Made by a program: the position numbers and the translations under genes. A stretch of DNA of 64,000 nucleotides, from positions 704,599-768,598 of the forward strand of contig NZ_VMKN01000001.1 of NCBI RefSeq assembly GCF_007483685.1, in the 5' to 3' direction. The notes under the pieces are model-generated. The model did not search any database. It was not told the origin of the DNA and saw nothing but the letters and a program-made list of their open reading frames with translations. The stretch's first letter is position 1. Every line of letters starts with the position of its first letter. Source of the DNA: Litoribacter populi (GTDB taxonomy: Bacteria; Bacteroidota; Bacteroidia; Cytophagales; Cyclobacteriaceae). Positions 1-10,045 of the stretch are shown here, in pieces.

Positions 1-845
<845 letters not shown>

Positions 846-1016
846 CGCTTTATCTGTTGCATTTTCTGCGAGACATATCAAATGTCATGAAGGGATGTCC
901 GAAGCCGGATGTCCGATGACAAAGAACTTAACATACTGTGTCCAATGGACAGTGCCGGAAGACGGCCGAACGGGACTTACATCCGACATCGGCCATCTGA
1001 CATCCGACACCAAAAC

Positions 1017-1127
1017 CTTGGGCGGCCCAGCGCAGGGGCCCCACCTCTTCCCATCCCGAACAGAGAAGTTAAGCCCTGCAGCGCCGATGGTACTGGAGTC
1101 ACATCCGGGAGAGTAGGTCGCCGCCTT
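1017..1127 (+). rRNA. rrf: 5S ribosomal RNA
   Basis: The conserved 5S core is readable: CCCACCTCTTCCCATCCCGA, then AACAGAGAAGTTAAGCCC, GCGCCGATGGTACT and GGGAGAGTAGGTCGCCGCC. The ends pair as helix I (GGCGGC near 1021 with GCCGCC near 1120). Length of about 110 nt is normal for Bacteroidota. The boundaries are estimated from the pairing and may be off by 1-3 bases. Confidence 0.95.
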
Positions 1128-1138
1128 CCTTTATTAAC

Positions 1139-1172
1139 AGAAGCCTTTGGAGAAATCCAGAGGCTTTTTTGC
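1139..1172 (+). terminator. rrn operon terminator
   Basis: The stem AGCCTTTGG/CCAGAGGCT (one G-T pair) with loop AGAAAT is followed by TTTTTT, just after the 5S gene. This is a standard intrinsic terminator shape. Confidence 0.8.
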
Positions 1173-1312
1173 GTTTAAAAGGTTAAGGCACCTGCTTAAT
1201 CTCTACATCATCCCGCAGGGATAATCAACCTTTAAACCATTAATGCCGATAATGTTAATTGCTTGCTTATTAGGCTGCTTAATTGTAACTTGATATAAAA
1301 TCAACCACATAT
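1173..1312. repeat. Spacer with a GCA-loop palindrome
   Basis: The 140-bp spacer after the rrn operon contains TCCC-GCA-GGGA at 1211-1221 followed by TAATCAACCTTTAAACC. The same arrangement (short GC stem, GCA loop, AACCTTTAAAC-type flank) recurs near 60443 and 61125. No gene is seen here. Confidence 0.5.
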
Positions 1313-1627
1313 ATGTCTACAAATAAGAAATCGTTTGAGGAAGTTGAAAATCTCCTTCAAGAAATAGGGCTTAAAATTGAAGAACTAGTGGAAAAAGGGG
1401 CTAAGGCTACTGGGGAAGCTAAAAAGGATATTGAAAAGAAAATCTCCGAAATGGAGTTTAAAAAGGAAAACCTTGAAAAAGAGTTTATATCTAAACGTGA
1501 TGAATTCGAAAAAATCCTAGCTGAGAAGAAAAGATTAATGGGCCCGGATATCAAAAAGACAGGTGAACATCTTGAAATAGCGGCCAAACACCTAGGAGCT
1601 GCAATGAAATCTCTTTTTTCCAAATAA
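1313..1627 (+). CDS. Small coiled-coil protein, function unknown
   Basis: A 104-residue, highly charged protein (many Lys and Glu) with heptad-like spacing over residues 10-80, so it is probably a long alpha-helix or coiled coil. No signal peptide or membrane segment is visible. The C-terminus (HLGAAMKSLFSK) is amphipathic. It has its own terminator directly downstream and lies alone between the rrn operon and the ABC-F gene, so it is probably monocistronic. I do not recognise a family. Phasin-like or apolipoprotein-like helical proteins look similar, but that is only a resemblance in composition. The ATG start follows an AT-rich, Bacteroidota-like leader. Confidence 0.75.
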   Translation: MSTNKKSFEEVENLLQEIGLKIEELVEKGAKATGEAKKDIEKKISEMEFKKENLEKEFISKRDEFEKILAEKKRLMGPDIKKTGEHLEIAAKHLGAAMKSLFSK

Positions 1628-1648
1628 GTTAATGTCAAAGATACTCAG

Positions 1649-1683
1649 AAAGGTGGAAGCTAATTAGTTTCCACCTTTTCTTA
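1649..1683 (+). terminator. Intrinsic terminator
   Basis: AAAGGTGGAA (1649-1658) pairs perfectly with TTCCACCTTT (1669-1678) and runs into TTTTCTTATT. It ends the small coiled-coil gene. Confidence 0.85.
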
Positions 1684-1702
1684 TTACCGCCCGAAATTTG
1701 TT

Positions 1703-1710
1703 TAATTTTG
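1703..1710 (+). promoter_or_regulatory. -7 box TAATTTTG of the ABC-F gene
   Basis: It matches the Bacteroidota -7 consensus TAnnTTTG. Only GGC separates it from the ATG at 1714. If the box is centred at -7, transcription would start at about 1713, giving an mRNA with almost no leader. No good TTG is visible at -33. Confidence 0.5.
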
Positions 1711-1713
1711 GGC

Positions 1714-3612
1714 ATGAATTACTTGTCAATAGAAAACCTCTCCAAGTCTTACGGAGATAAAGTCTTATTTAAACAGATTTCTTTCGGAATTGATCAAGGG
1801 CAAAAAATAGCCCTAGTCGGAATAAACGGGGCAGGAAAATCCACTTTGATGAAAATCATTATGGGTGCTGAAGTCGCTGATGCCGGCGAAGTTGCAATCA
1901 ACCAGCAGGTTAAAGTGGCAATTGTACCACAAAATCCTGTTTTTAGTGGAAGCCTCACTATTTATCAAACTATTTTTGATGAAAGTTCCAATGCTACCCT
2001 TCAGACTATACAAAAATATAATGAAGCACTAATTAAGGCCCAGGAAGGCGTAGATAATTCCGACCGACTGAATATATTGATGGAGCAGATGGAGCAGCTA
2101 CAGGCCTGGGATTTTGAATATCAAATTAAGGAGGTTCTTGGTAAGCTAGGTTTGCATGATACAGGACTTCCAGTATCTAACTTATCAGGTGGACAAAGAA
2201 AGCGTGTTGCCCTTGCAAAGGCTATTCTAGAGAAACCAGATTTACTCCTTCTTGATGAGCCTACCAACCACTTGGATTTAGAGACCATCGAATGGTTAGA
2301 GGATTATCTTTCCAAGGCTAACCTCGCCTTATTTATGGTTACTCACGATAGGTATTTCTTAGAAGTGGTAACCAATGAGATTATCGAGCTTGAAGACGGA
2401 AAGATTTTCCGATATTCCGGCAACTACGGTTATTTTCTTGAGAAAAAGGCAGAAAGAAAAATAATTGAGGCAACCGAATTAGATAAGGCTAAGAGTTTAT
2501 ATAAGAAAGAGCTTGACTGGATCAGACGCCAGCCTAAAGCAAGGAGTACCAAAGCCAAATATCGTGTTGATGCCTTTGAGGAGACAAAGGAGAAGGCTTT
2601 TGCCAAAAAAGAAGAAAGGGAAATTGAGCTTACTGTCACCTCTCAGCGCTTAGGAAAAAAGATCATAGAGATTGAAGGGCTTAATAAATCCTTTGATGAT
2701 AAGATAATCTTAGATGATTTTTCTTATACCTTCAAAAAAGGTGATAAGATTGGGATAGTAGGCCCGAATGGTGCAGGAAAGACTACTTTTCTAAACATGA
2801 TCACGGGGCAACTGGCACCGGATTCGGGTAAAATTGATATTGGACAAACGACTGCCTTTGGATATTATAGGCAGGAAGAAAGTTCATTTGATGATAACAA
2901 AAAACTTTTTGATATTGTAAAGGATGTTGCTGAGGTAGTAACAATAGCCGGAGGGCAGACCATTACTATTTTACAGTTTTTGACCAGATTTGGATTTCCT
3001 CCAAAGCAACAGCATACTCCGGTGGGTAAACTGAGTGGTGGTGAAAGAAGGAGATTGCAACTTTTGATGGTATTGATCAAGAATCCGAATTTTCTGATTC
3101 TCGATGAGCCGACCAATGATTTGGATATTATGACTCTTAATACCTTGGAAGAGTTTTTGGATGATTTCCCAGGTTGCTTAATAATAGTATCCCACGACCG
3201 TTATTTTATGGATAGGTTGGTTGAGCATTTATTTGTTTTTGAAGGAGAAGGAAAGATCAAGGATTTCCCTGGTAATTACACTGATTTTAGAGAGTGGGAA
3301 AAAGCAGAGAGGAAAGCTGATAAGGATTTAGAAAAGGCTCCCAAAACCCAGGCTGTCGCTAAATCTGAAACTCCAAAAGAATCAAAAGGTAAGGCCACTT
3401 TTAAGGAGAAAAAGGAATTTGCCGAAATCGAAAAACATATAGATGACCTAAATGTAGAGAAAAGCGGATTGGTTCAGAAGATTTCAGCAGGCACCGATGA
3501 TCATGAGCAATTAATGGAGTGGTCAAATCGAGTACAGCTGATTGACGATGAATTAGAAGAACTGGAATTGCGTTGGCTCGAATTGAGTGAACTTGATGGT
3601 ATATCAGACTAA
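1714..3612 (+). CDS. ABC-F family ATPase (Uup-like)
   Basis: A soluble protein with two ABC ATPase domains and no membrane segments. ABC-F proteins act on the ribosome (translation factors or antibiotic protection). The first domain has Walker A GINGAGKST (about residue 36), signature LSGGQRKR and Walker B LLLLDEPTNH. The second has GPNGAGKTT and LSGGERRR with FLILDEPTND. A charged linker joins them, and the last 90 residues form a coiled coil, as in Uup. An upstream in-frame TTG (1708) exists, but the ATG at 1714 fits the domain start (MNYLSIENLSKSYG). The next gene begins 2 bases after the stop, so the two are probably co-transcribed. The exact subfamily cannot be fixed from sequence alone. 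Confidence 0.93.
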   Translation: MNYLSIENLSKSYGDKVLFKQISFGIDQGQKIALVGINGAGKSTLMKIIMGAEVADAGEVAINQQVKVAIVPQNPVFSGSLTIYQTIFDESSNATLQTIQKYNEALIKAQEGVDNSDRLNILMEQMEQLQAWDFEYQIKEVLGKLGLHDTGLPVSNLSGGQRKRVALAKAILEKPDLLLLDEPTNHLDLETIEWLEDYLSKANLALFMVTHDRYFLEVVTNEIIELEDGKIFRYSGNYGYFLEKKAERKIIEATELDKAKSLYKKELDWIRRQPKARSTKAKYRVDAFEETKEKAFAKKEEREIELTVTSQRLGKKIIEIEGLNKSFDDKIILDDFSYTFKKGDKIGIVGPNGAGKTTFLNMITGQLAPDSGKIDIGQTTAFGYYRQEESSFDDNKKLFDIVKDVAEVVTIAGGQTITILQFLTRFGFPPKQQHTPVGKLSGGERRRLQLLMVLIKNPNFLILDEPTNDLDIMTLNTLEEFLDDFPGCLIIVSHDRYFMDRLVEHLFVFEGEGKIKDFPGNYTDFREWEKAERKADKDLEKAPKTQAVAKSETPKESKGKATFKEKKEFAEIEKHIDDLNVEKSGLVQKISAGTDDHEQLMEWSNRVQLIDDELEELELRWLELSELDGISD

Positions 3613-3614
3613 AT

Positions 3615-4610
3615 ATGCATAAAGATATAATTATTGTTGGGGCAGGCCATTATGGATTAATGGCTGCCTATTTTTTAAAAGATAAAGCAAATGTAGTGGT
3701 CTTGGAAAAGAGCCTTCAGGTAGGGGATTCCTGGCGTTCGAGGTTTGACTCCATGCAACTGTTTACCCCATCGACTATGGCGTCTTTACCGGGCTTGCCA
3801 ATGGCCTTAGATGCCGAAACTAGACCTACCAAGGATCAGATGGGAGATTATCTCGATCGCTATGTAGACCATTTTCAACTGCCAGTTTATACAAACCACT
3901 TAGTTTCTGATATCAGATATGAGAACGGTGTATATGAAGTAAAAACTAGCAATGGTCAATTTACTGCTGACAAAGTTATAATGGCTAATGGTGATTCAGC
4001 TAACCCAATCAAGCCCCAGTGGGCTCATGAGCTAGATATTCCGGCTTTACATGTAAGGAAATACAAAAATCCAGTATCTGTTAAAGGTAAGAGGGTATTA
4101 GTGGCGTCCAATGGGAATAGTGGAGCACAAATAGCAGCCGAACTATCCAAGTATTTTGATGTTACTTGGGCCAAGAATAAGAAAAGTAAAGCGTCCTTGA
4201 CGGTTTTGGGTAAAAACAGATTTTGGTGGGGAAATAAACTCAATAAAAAAGAGGTGCTGGATAGTAAGGAAAACCCAATATTTTATTTTGACAATATTGC
4301 TTCCAAACTTAAAAAAGTAAAGATTGCTTCCTCTATTGAGTCTGCCAAGGGTAATGAAGTTAAATTTACCAATGGGACTTGGGATGCTTTTGACTTTGTA
4401 ATTTACTCAGACGGTTATAGTGCGGATTTCAGGATGATCCAAATAGAGGGGTTTGATGCAAATGTTGATAAAATCAGGGCACAACAAGGGAAGAGTAATA
4501 TTCCAAATTTATATTTTTTAGGAGTACCATATCAAAGACTGCGGTTTCCTTTTGTGACTAAAAACCAGGAAAAGGATGTTTTGGGATTAATAGAAAAAAT
4601 TAAAGGGTAG
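3615..4610 (+). CDS. FAD-dependent NAD(P)-binding oxidoreductase (flavin monooxygenase-like)
   Basis: The N-terminus IIIVGAGHYGLMAAYFL is a GxGxxG dinucleotide fold for FAD, followed by the FMO-like stretch VGDSWRSRFDSMQLFTPS (about residues 37-54). A second nucleotide-binding motif, VLVASNGNSGAQIAAEL, lies near residue 160 and would bind NAD(P)H. The C-terminus (NLYFLGVPYQ) is the usual final FAD contact. At 331 residues it is shorter than classical FMOs and resembles the single-component oxidoreductases often called YdhS/CzcO-like. The substrate is unknown. It sits 2 bases behind the ABC-F gene and ends in a bidirectional terminator. Confidence 0.85.
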   Translation: MHKDIIIVGAGHYGLMAAYFLKDKANVVVLEKSLQVGDSWRSRFDSMQLFTPSTMASLPGLPMALDAETRPTKDQMGDYLDRYVDHFQLPVYTNHLVSDIRYENGVYEVKTSNGQFTADKVIMANGDSANPIKPQWAHELDIPALHVRKYKNPVSVKGKRVLVASNGNSGAQIAAELSKYFDVTWAKNKKSKASLTVLGKNRFWWGNKLNKKEVLDSKENPIFYFDNIASKLKKVKIASSIESAKGNEVKFTNGTWDAFDFVIYSDGYSADFRMIQIEGFDANVDKIRAQQGKSNIPNLYFLGVPYQRLRFPFVTKNQEKDVLGLIEKIKG

Positions 4611-4628
4611 CTTTTGGCTACCCTTTTT
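4602..4628. terminator. Bidirectional intrinsic terminator
   Basis: AAAGGGTAGC/GCTACCCTTT with loop TTTTG and flanking A and T runs lies between two convergent genes and can serve both. Confidence 0.85.
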
Positions 4629-4631
4629 CCG

Positions 4632-7067
4632 TTAAAAGTCCTCATCTTCTTCATCACGATCCCTATCGGTATCGCGACCGTTACGGTCTCTAAATCCTCC
4701 AAATCTATAAGTAAAGGTTACTGTACCAATTCTGGTCTCTCGGTTGAAAACCCTTCTTTGATCAAACCTTGCATCCTCAGTAGTAATTCTGAATATTCTG
4801 GTGTTGAAAATATCACTCACGTTCACGCTAATAGTTGCTCTGTTTTGCATGATGTTTCGCTTAGCACCAATATTCACACCGTACATGGGCTCAATTTCCC
4901 CTTGAGGAAGAACTATGGGGCCACGATAATTTCCTTGGATCTGGAAGTTTGCAACATTCCTTATATTGATGTTAGATAGCATATTTAAAGTCCAGCTAAA
5001 GTTGCTATTACTCAAACCTGCCTCGATATTGTCTGCAAAGATTTCTGAATGGAAAAAATCTGCGGAGATCATCATATCCCACCAGTTAGTGAATTCAAAC
5101 TGGTTGATCAATTCAAGACCAGTGTTAATTCTACTTGCAGCGTTTTCTCTTGTCTGCACCGCTACATTGTTGTCCTGCAAGGCTACCACTCGGGTTTGCA
5201 CATTGGTTGATCTTCGGTGATAGGTGGTACCTGTAAATAAGTAGCTTCCCCAGCTTTTCTGATAACCAAACTCATAACTGTCCGTAAATTCTGGTTGCAA
5301 ATAAGGATTACCGATACTTAGGTTAAGCAAATCACTTACTCTATAGAAAGGAGCCAATCCCCAAATACCTGGTCTCGAAATCCTTCTGCTATAATTTAAT
5401 CTAAGGTCTTCTTCATCGCCTGATAAGTCGTAGGTTAAAAATAGACTTGGGAAAAGGTTAAAATAATTGTTTGGAATGGTCAGGTTGGTGTTTGCCTGTA
5501 CACCTGTAGTCTGAGTATATTCAGCTCTCAGGCCTGCCTGATAATTCAACTTGCCTAGATTATGGGCGTAGTTTAAATATGTGGCGTATACATTTTCTCT
5601 AAAAGTGAAATTATCACTGATCGTATCATTTCTTACTTCTCTAAAATCTGTTGACTGATCCGATTGGAAAAAGTCCTGACCCCTATCCCAAAATCCAAAA
5701 GTACCTTTTACTCCTGTCTCTAGTTTGGCTCCATTTTGCCAAGGCTTAATATAATCAAGTTGGAACACATACAAATCACTGACCTGCGGTCTCATGTTTC
5801 TCTGGGAAAGGAAATTCTCTGGGACTTGTTCGTTAATAGAATTGAAAAATAACTGATCATAAAGTTCCACCTGGTCTCTTTCATCCCTACTATAAGAAAG
5901 GGAGGTAAATAGTTGTTGTCCTAAGGTATCAAACTCATAAGAATAATTTACCCCGGTTTCTACATTGAAGCTGGTTCTGGTATCATCCTCAGTTCTTACA
6001 AACAAGCTGTCAAGCTGCCTTGCTTCATTTAAACTTCTTTGATTAAGAATATTGTCAGCTGATCTGTCACGGAAGTTACCTTGAGCATAAAATCCGAAGG
6101 TCGACCTTTCATTAGGTGTCCAATCAAAACCACCTCTTGTAAAGTGGTTGACATCCCTATTTACCCTATAGCCATCCTGATCCAAGAAAGGAGATGCTCC
6201 TGCAATATTGGTGGACCTAAATCCCTCTGTTTCTCTGAAAAGTCTTCGGTCTTGATAGTTATAAGATCCAAAAAAGTTGATGTTTTCTAGTCCGTAATTC
6301 AAGTTGAATCCTGCTTGGTATTTGTCTCGTGTACCTACTGCCACCTGAGCTTGACCATTAAGCCCTCTTCTTTCATCTTTTTTAAGAATGATGTTGATAA
6401 TCCCACCTACCCCGGCGGCATCGTATCTTGAGGACGGGTTAGTGATCAACTCCACACTCTTAATGCTACTAGCTGGAAATTGGGCCAAAATAGACTCGGC
6501 ATCATCGCCAGATAGGTTAGATGGCCGACCGTTGATGTAAATAAGAATATCACCACTACCACGCATTGAAATGCCACCTTCCTCATCCATTTGGATAGAG
6601 GGAAGTGTGCCGAGTAGCTCAGATGCGGTAGCTCCTTCAGCAACGATGCTATTTTCCACATTGTAGCTTCTCTTATCGATATCGCTTTCAAACATGGACT
6701 GAACGCCTTCAACAACTACTTCGTCCAAAGCTTTAGTGTCAGAAAGTAACCGGAAGCTTCCTAAGTTCACTTCCTGCTTCTCGCCTAGATTTACTTTTTT
6801 AAACTCTTGTCTATACCCTATAAATCCGGCTCGGACCAGATACTCTCCTGGTTCTGCGGTAAATTCAAAGCGCCCTTCCAAATCTGTCATGCCGCCTCCC
6901 ACAAGGCTAGAATCAGAAGGGGAGAGTAGGGCAATATTGGCAAATTCCAATCCTTCTTGAGATTCCCTATCAAGTACACGGCCTTTAAGAGTAATTGATT
7001 GAGCGTATATCTCGGTTGAGAGCATGCAAATAAAAAATGCTAGGATTAATCCAATAAATGGTTTCAT
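4632..7067 (-). CDS. Outer membrane receptor with carboxypeptidase-regulatory-like domain and beta-barrel (TonB-dependent receptor family)
   Basis: An 811-residue protein with signal peptide MKPFIGLILAFFICMLSTEIYAQ. Residues 24-110 form a CarboxypepD_reg-like beta-sandwich (ITLKGRVLDRESQEGLEFAN), then a plug domain (about 120-230; the stretch GSGDILIYINGRPSNLSGDD is typical). The rest is a large OMP_b-brl_3 type barrel ending in an aromatic strand (TFTYRFGG) plus an acidic Asp/Arg tail. Such proteins import or bind ligands at the outer membrane, but the substrate is not deducible. No SusD partner is adjacent, so it is unlikely to be a polysaccharide-utilisation SusC. It stands alone with a 244-bp AT-rich upstream region. 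Confidence 0.9.
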   Translation of the reverse strand: MKPFIGLILAFFICMLSTEIYAQSITLKGRVLDRESQEGLEFANIALLSPSDSSLVGGGMTDLEGRFEFTAEPGEYLVRAGFIGYRQEFKKVNLGEKQEVNLGSFRLLSDTKALDEVVVEGVQSMFESDIDKRSYNVENSIVAEGATASELLGTLPSIQMDEEGGISMRGSGDILIYINGRPSNLSGDDAESILAQFPASSIKSVELITNPSSRYDAAGVGGIINIILKKDERRGLNGQAQVAVGTRDKYQAGFNLNYGLENINFFGSYNYQDRRLFRETEGFRSTNIAGASPFLDQDGYRVNRDVNHFTRGGFDWTPNERSTFGFYAQGNFRDRSADNILNQRSLNEARQLDSLFVRTEDDTRTSFNVETGVNYSYEFDTLGQQLFTSLSYSRDERDQVELYDQLFFNSINEQVPENFLSQRNMRPQVSDLYVFQLDYIKPWQNGAKLETGVKGTFGFWDRGQDFFQSDQSTDFREVRNDTISDNFTFRENVYATYLNYAHNLGKLNYQAGLRAEYTQTTGVQANTNLTIPNNYFNLFPSLFLTYDLSGDEEDLRLNYSRRISRPGIWGLAPFYRVSDLLNLSIGNPYLQPEFTDSYEFGYQKSWGSYLFTGTTYHRRSTNVQTRVVALQDNNVAVQTRENAASRINTGLELINQFEFTNWWDMMISADFFHSEIFADNIEAGLSNSNFSWTLNMLSNINIRNVANFQIQGNYRGPIVLPQGEIEPMYGVNIGAKRNIMQNRATISVNVSDIFNTRIFRITTEDARFDQRRVFNRETRIGTVTFTYRFGGFRDRNGRDTDRDRDEEDEDF

Positions 7068-7278
7068 ATTGTGGTTCTTTCGTAATAGTTGGTTTTTAAA
7101 ATTACAAAATAATATTCTGAAATTTGCCTTTCTTTATCTTAATGGAGATATTAATTGATAAACGGAACATTGAATTTAATTAGTAATTCTAATTTTTAGG
7201 GTTTTAAAGCAGGTAGGTTAGATTAAAATAAAAACTTTGAATTGTATAAAAAGTTTAAGCTTAGGGGGAATCAGTCCA

Positions 7279-7309
7279 TAAAAAAAGGGAAGTATCAGAC
7301 TTCCCTTTT
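7279..7309 (-). terminator. Terminator of the nucleoside phosphorylase/trhO operon
   Basis: On the minus strand AAAAGGGAAG and CTTCCCTTTT pair perfectly around a 7-nt loop and are followed by T-rich sequence. It lies 3 bp past the stop of the phosphorylase gene. Confidence 0.85.
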
Positions 7310-7311
7310 CT

Positions 7312-8172
7312 CTAAATATTGTTTAGGGTATGTAAGATCAAACGATCAACTACCTCAGTTGGGTTATCAACGAATTCATGGGTCACTCTATTAGCAACTA
7401 TGGCATTCAGGCTTAAGGCCTCATGCCCAAGCATTCTTCCCAATGCGTAGTATCCAGCTGTCTCCATTTCGAAATTGGTCAACTGAAACTCATTCAGTTT
7501 GAAACTGGACAACCGCTCAATAATATCAGGAATGGCTGGTTTCAGCCTAACCTGTCTTCCTTGAGGTCCAAAGAATCCAGGACATGTTGCAGTATTGCCA
7601 ATCACCAGACTTTTGCCCAGCTTCTCCAAAAGACTTTTGGATCCTTCAAAGCAATATGGAGCAAATGGAATATTTAGCTTTTCTTTTAACCCCTCACCGA
7701 TAGCCTTTTCCAAGTCACTTTGCTCAGCTGAATAAAAAGTCATCAGGGTGTCAAGACCAACACCATAGGCTGATGCTAAGAGTGAACCTGCTGGAATGTT
7801 CGCCTGCATGCTCCCTGAGGTGCCTACCCTTACTATGTTTAAGGAAGTATGCTCAGATTTTGGCAATCGGGTTTGAAGGTCCACATTAACAAGGGCGTCG
7901 AGTTCAGTCATGAAAATCTCGATATTATCAGTCCCCATACCAGTGCTCATCACTGTCAGCCGCTTCCCCTTATAAGTTCCTGTATGTGTCACAAACTCGC
8001 GTTTGCTTACTTTAAGCTCTATATGGTCAAAATGCTGTGTGATGGCTTTCACTCTGTCCGGATCTCCTACAGTGATGATGTCCTGGGCGATATCCTCCGG
8101 CTTGAGATGGAGATGATAAATGCTTCCATCTGGATTGATGATCAGCTCGGAAGCGGGGATAGGATTAGTCAT
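7312..8172 (-). CDS. Nucleoside phosphorylase (uridine phosphorylase-like)
   Basis: A 286-residue member of the PNP/UDP phosphorylase superfamily, which splits nucleosides with phosphate in nucleotide salvage. Visible motifs are ITVGDPDRVKAI (phosphate-binding loop near residue 35), VMSTGMGTDNIEIF (about 74), RVGTSGSMQ (about 115) and LTNFEMETAGYYALG (about 232), where the Glu of MET contacts the ribose. The pattern fits uridine phosphorylase better than purine enzymes, but the substrate is inferred. It overlaps the preceding trhO gene by 8 bp, so the two are translationally coupled. A terminator follows. Confidence 0.88.
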   Translation of the reverse strand: MTNPIPASELIINPDGSIYHLHLKPEDIAQDIITVGDPDRVKAITQHFDHIELKVSKREFVTHTGTYKGKRLTVMSTGMGTDNIEIFMTELDALVNVDLQTRLPKSEHTSLNIVRVGTSGSMQANIPAGSLLASAYGVGLDTLMTFYSAEQSDLEKAIGEGLKEKLNIPFAPYCFEGSKSLLEKLGKSLVIGNTATCPGFFGPQGRQVRLKPAIPDIIERLSSFKLNEFQLTNFEMETAGYYALGRMLGHEALSLNAIVANRVTHEFVDNPTEVVDRLILHTLNNI

Positions 8173-9145
8173 GTAGAGATCTTATTTTTTCCTTGTCCGG
8201 CTTCCTATACAGTCCTTTGTATGGATTGTAGCCATTCGTGTTTTTTTGATAATAGCCGGTGCCATTATAAGGTCTTTTCTCCGGGTCGGCCTTACATTCC
8301 TCAGAGCAGGCACCTTCCATTTTCCATCCGCATTCTTCGCAGATAGGTACGTGTATGTTGCAGCTTGAATTTGCACAATTTACCATCCTGTCGGATTTGG
8401 TGTTGCAGACATAGCAAGTAGACACGATGACCGGGTTTACCTTGTTTACATCCACGCTAAGTCGATTGTCAAAAACATAGCACTTCCCTTCGAAGTCCTC
8501 GCCATCGGCTTCCATTCCGTATTTGATGATCCCGCCGTGAAGTTGGTACACATCTTCAAATCCTTGATCTAGAAGATAGGCACTTGCTTTCTCGCATTTG
8601 ATGCCACCGGTGCAATAGGTCAAGACCTTCTTTCCTTTGAGGTGTTCTAGCTCTTTTACTTTTTCCGGAAAGTCCCGGAAATTGTCAATGTCCAAGGTAA
8701 TGGCGTTTTTGAACTTACCCAGCTTATGCTCGTAATTTGACCTCACATCCAAGATAACCACGTCTTCCTGGTCTTTCAACTCTCTGAATTCTTTTGGTGC
8801 CAAATGCTTCCCTGTTCTTACATTTGGGTCTATGTGTCGAAGGCTTGAATGAACAATTTCCCCTTTGGCTCTCACATGGATTTTGTTGAAGGCATGCTTA
8901 TCATGGGAGTCAATCTTAAACTCTGTTTTGGCAAACCTTGGGTCAGACTTGACATATTCCATGTATTTAGTGCAGTCTTCTTTCAAGCCAGAAACAGTCC
9001 CGTTGAGGCCTTCTTCTGAAATGATAATCCTTCCGCGGATATTATTCTCAACGCAGAAGAGGTGATGCTCCTCCCTGTAAGCTTCAGGGTCTGCTATATG
9101 GGCATAGCAGTAGTAAAGTAGAATTTGATAATCGTGATTTTCCAT
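8165..9145 (-). CDS. trhO: TrhO/YceA: oxygen-dependent tRNA uridine 5-hydroxylase, rhodanese family
   Basis: TrhO hydroxylates U34 of some tRNAs to ho5U. The protein has an N-terminal acylphosphatase-like/UPF0176 domain (about 1-110), a rhodanese domain (about 125-225) with the active-site loop CTGGIKCEKA, and a cysteine-rich tail (CYVCNTKSDRMVNCANSSC and ICEECGWKMEGACSEEC) typical of the longer TrhO forms. At 326 residues it matches family length. The gene is first in a two-gene operon with a nucleoside phosphorylase, linking tRNA uridine modification and uridine salvage only by position. Confidence 0.92.
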   Translation of the reverse strand: MENHDYQILLYYCYAHIADPEAYREEHHLFCVENNIRGRIIISEEGLNGTVSGLKEDCTKYMEYVKSDPRFAKTEFKIDSHDKHAFNKIHVRAKGEIVHSSLRHIDPNVRTGKHLAPKEFRELKDQEDVVILDVRSNYEHKLGKFKNAITLDIDNFRDFPEKVKELEHLKGKKVLTYCTGGIKCEKASAYLLDQGFEDVYQLHGGIIKYGMEADGEDFEGKCYVFDNRLSVDVNKVNPVIVSTCYVCNTKSDRMVNCANSSCNIHVPICEECGWKMEGACSEECKADPEKRPYNGTGYYQKNTNGYNPYKGLYRKPDKEKIRSLHD

Positions 9146-9306
9146 AAAACAGTTGCCCTGATTCCAGCAGGGTGTTTTTATATGAGTTGATGTTTATTTA
9201 AGACCGAAGACGGAAGACCGAATACCGAGAGATTTGTTACGTCCTAATTTTTCTTGATGCTTTTTCTCTGTGGACTCTGAGGCTCTGTGGTTACCTACTT
9301 CCGTGT
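9146..9306. repeat. Intergenic simple-sequence region (GAAGACCGAA-type)
   Basis: It contains the short-period purine-rich run AAGACCGAAGACGGAAGACC near 9200 and the repeated phrase CTCTGTGG...CTCTGTGG near 9270-9290. Similar short-period spacers occur at 17750-17950, 26095-26115, 39950-40110 and 44038-44080. No gene is seen. Confidence 0.45.
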
Positions 9307-9948
9307 TTACTTTTTCGAAATGCTTGTGGCAGGGTTTCCAAAGACCGTGTCATCTTCTTCCACATCTGCAATCACTATAGACCCGGCACCGATACGTGCA
9401 TTTTTTCCTACGGTAATTCCTGAAATAATCACAGCACCAGAACCAATGAACGCTCCTTCACCGATTTTAGCTCCCGAATTAATCACAGCTGAGGCTCCAA
9501 CCTGAACAAAATCTCCAATTTCTGCCTGATGGTCCACTGTTGCCCCGGTATGGAATATTCCATGCGAGCCGATTTTAGCAGCCGTCCCAATGTTCACTTT
9601 GGCGTTGATAAAGTTGCCGTGGCCGATTTCTGCATCGGTTGAAATATAGGCTGAATTGTGAATTGCGTTTACCGGCTGGGTTTTACGGCGCTCGTTCAGA
9701 AGCTTCACTAAGAATTTGCGGTACTTGGTATCGTCAATCGCCACAAATGCTTCACATTTTTGGCCGATAAGCTTAAGAAAGCCATCATCCTCGGGGTTGC
9801 CAAGCACAGGTATCACGTTGATTTCGGTACCATGTAATTTCTCATCCTCGTCCAAGAAACCGTACACGACCACTTCATTGCTGTTAAATATCTCCAATGC
9901 TGGCCTGGCTATGCCCTTGGCTCCGAATATAATTACTGGTTTTTCCAT
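9307..9948 (-). CDS. NeuD/PglD-type hexapeptide acyltransferase
   Basis: Residues 1-75 form a small Rossmann-like PglD_N domain (VIIFGAKGIARPALEIF). From about residue 100 the sequence turns into left-handed beta-helix hexapeptide repeats (IGHGNFINAKVNIGTAAKIG onward), ending VFGNPATSISKK, where NP is the usual acyl-CoA-binding turn. Family members O-acetylate sialic acid or N-acetylate UDP-sugars in surface polysaccharide synthesis. There is no glycan cluster around it, so the substrate is open. The likely catalytic His is in the GIFHTGATVDH stretch. It appears monocistronic. Confidence 0.88.
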   Translation of the reverse strand: MEKPVIIFGAKGIARPALEIFNSNEVVVYGFLDEDEKLHGTEINVIPVLGNPEDDGFLKLIGQKCEAFVAIDDTKYRKFLVKLLNERRKTQPVNAIHNSAYISTDAEIGHGNFINAKVNIGTAAKIGSHGIFHTGATVDHQAEIGDFVQVGASAVINSGAKIGEGAFIGSGAVIISGITVGKNARIGAGSIVIADVEEDDTVFGNPATSISKK

Positions 9949-10045
9949 AATGTCTTTTATTTGGCCACAAAATTACGGCAAATTGCCTGTAGAACCAAAA
10001 AACCTTACGGTTATGGATTCGCCATTCAATGAAAGTGATGAAATT

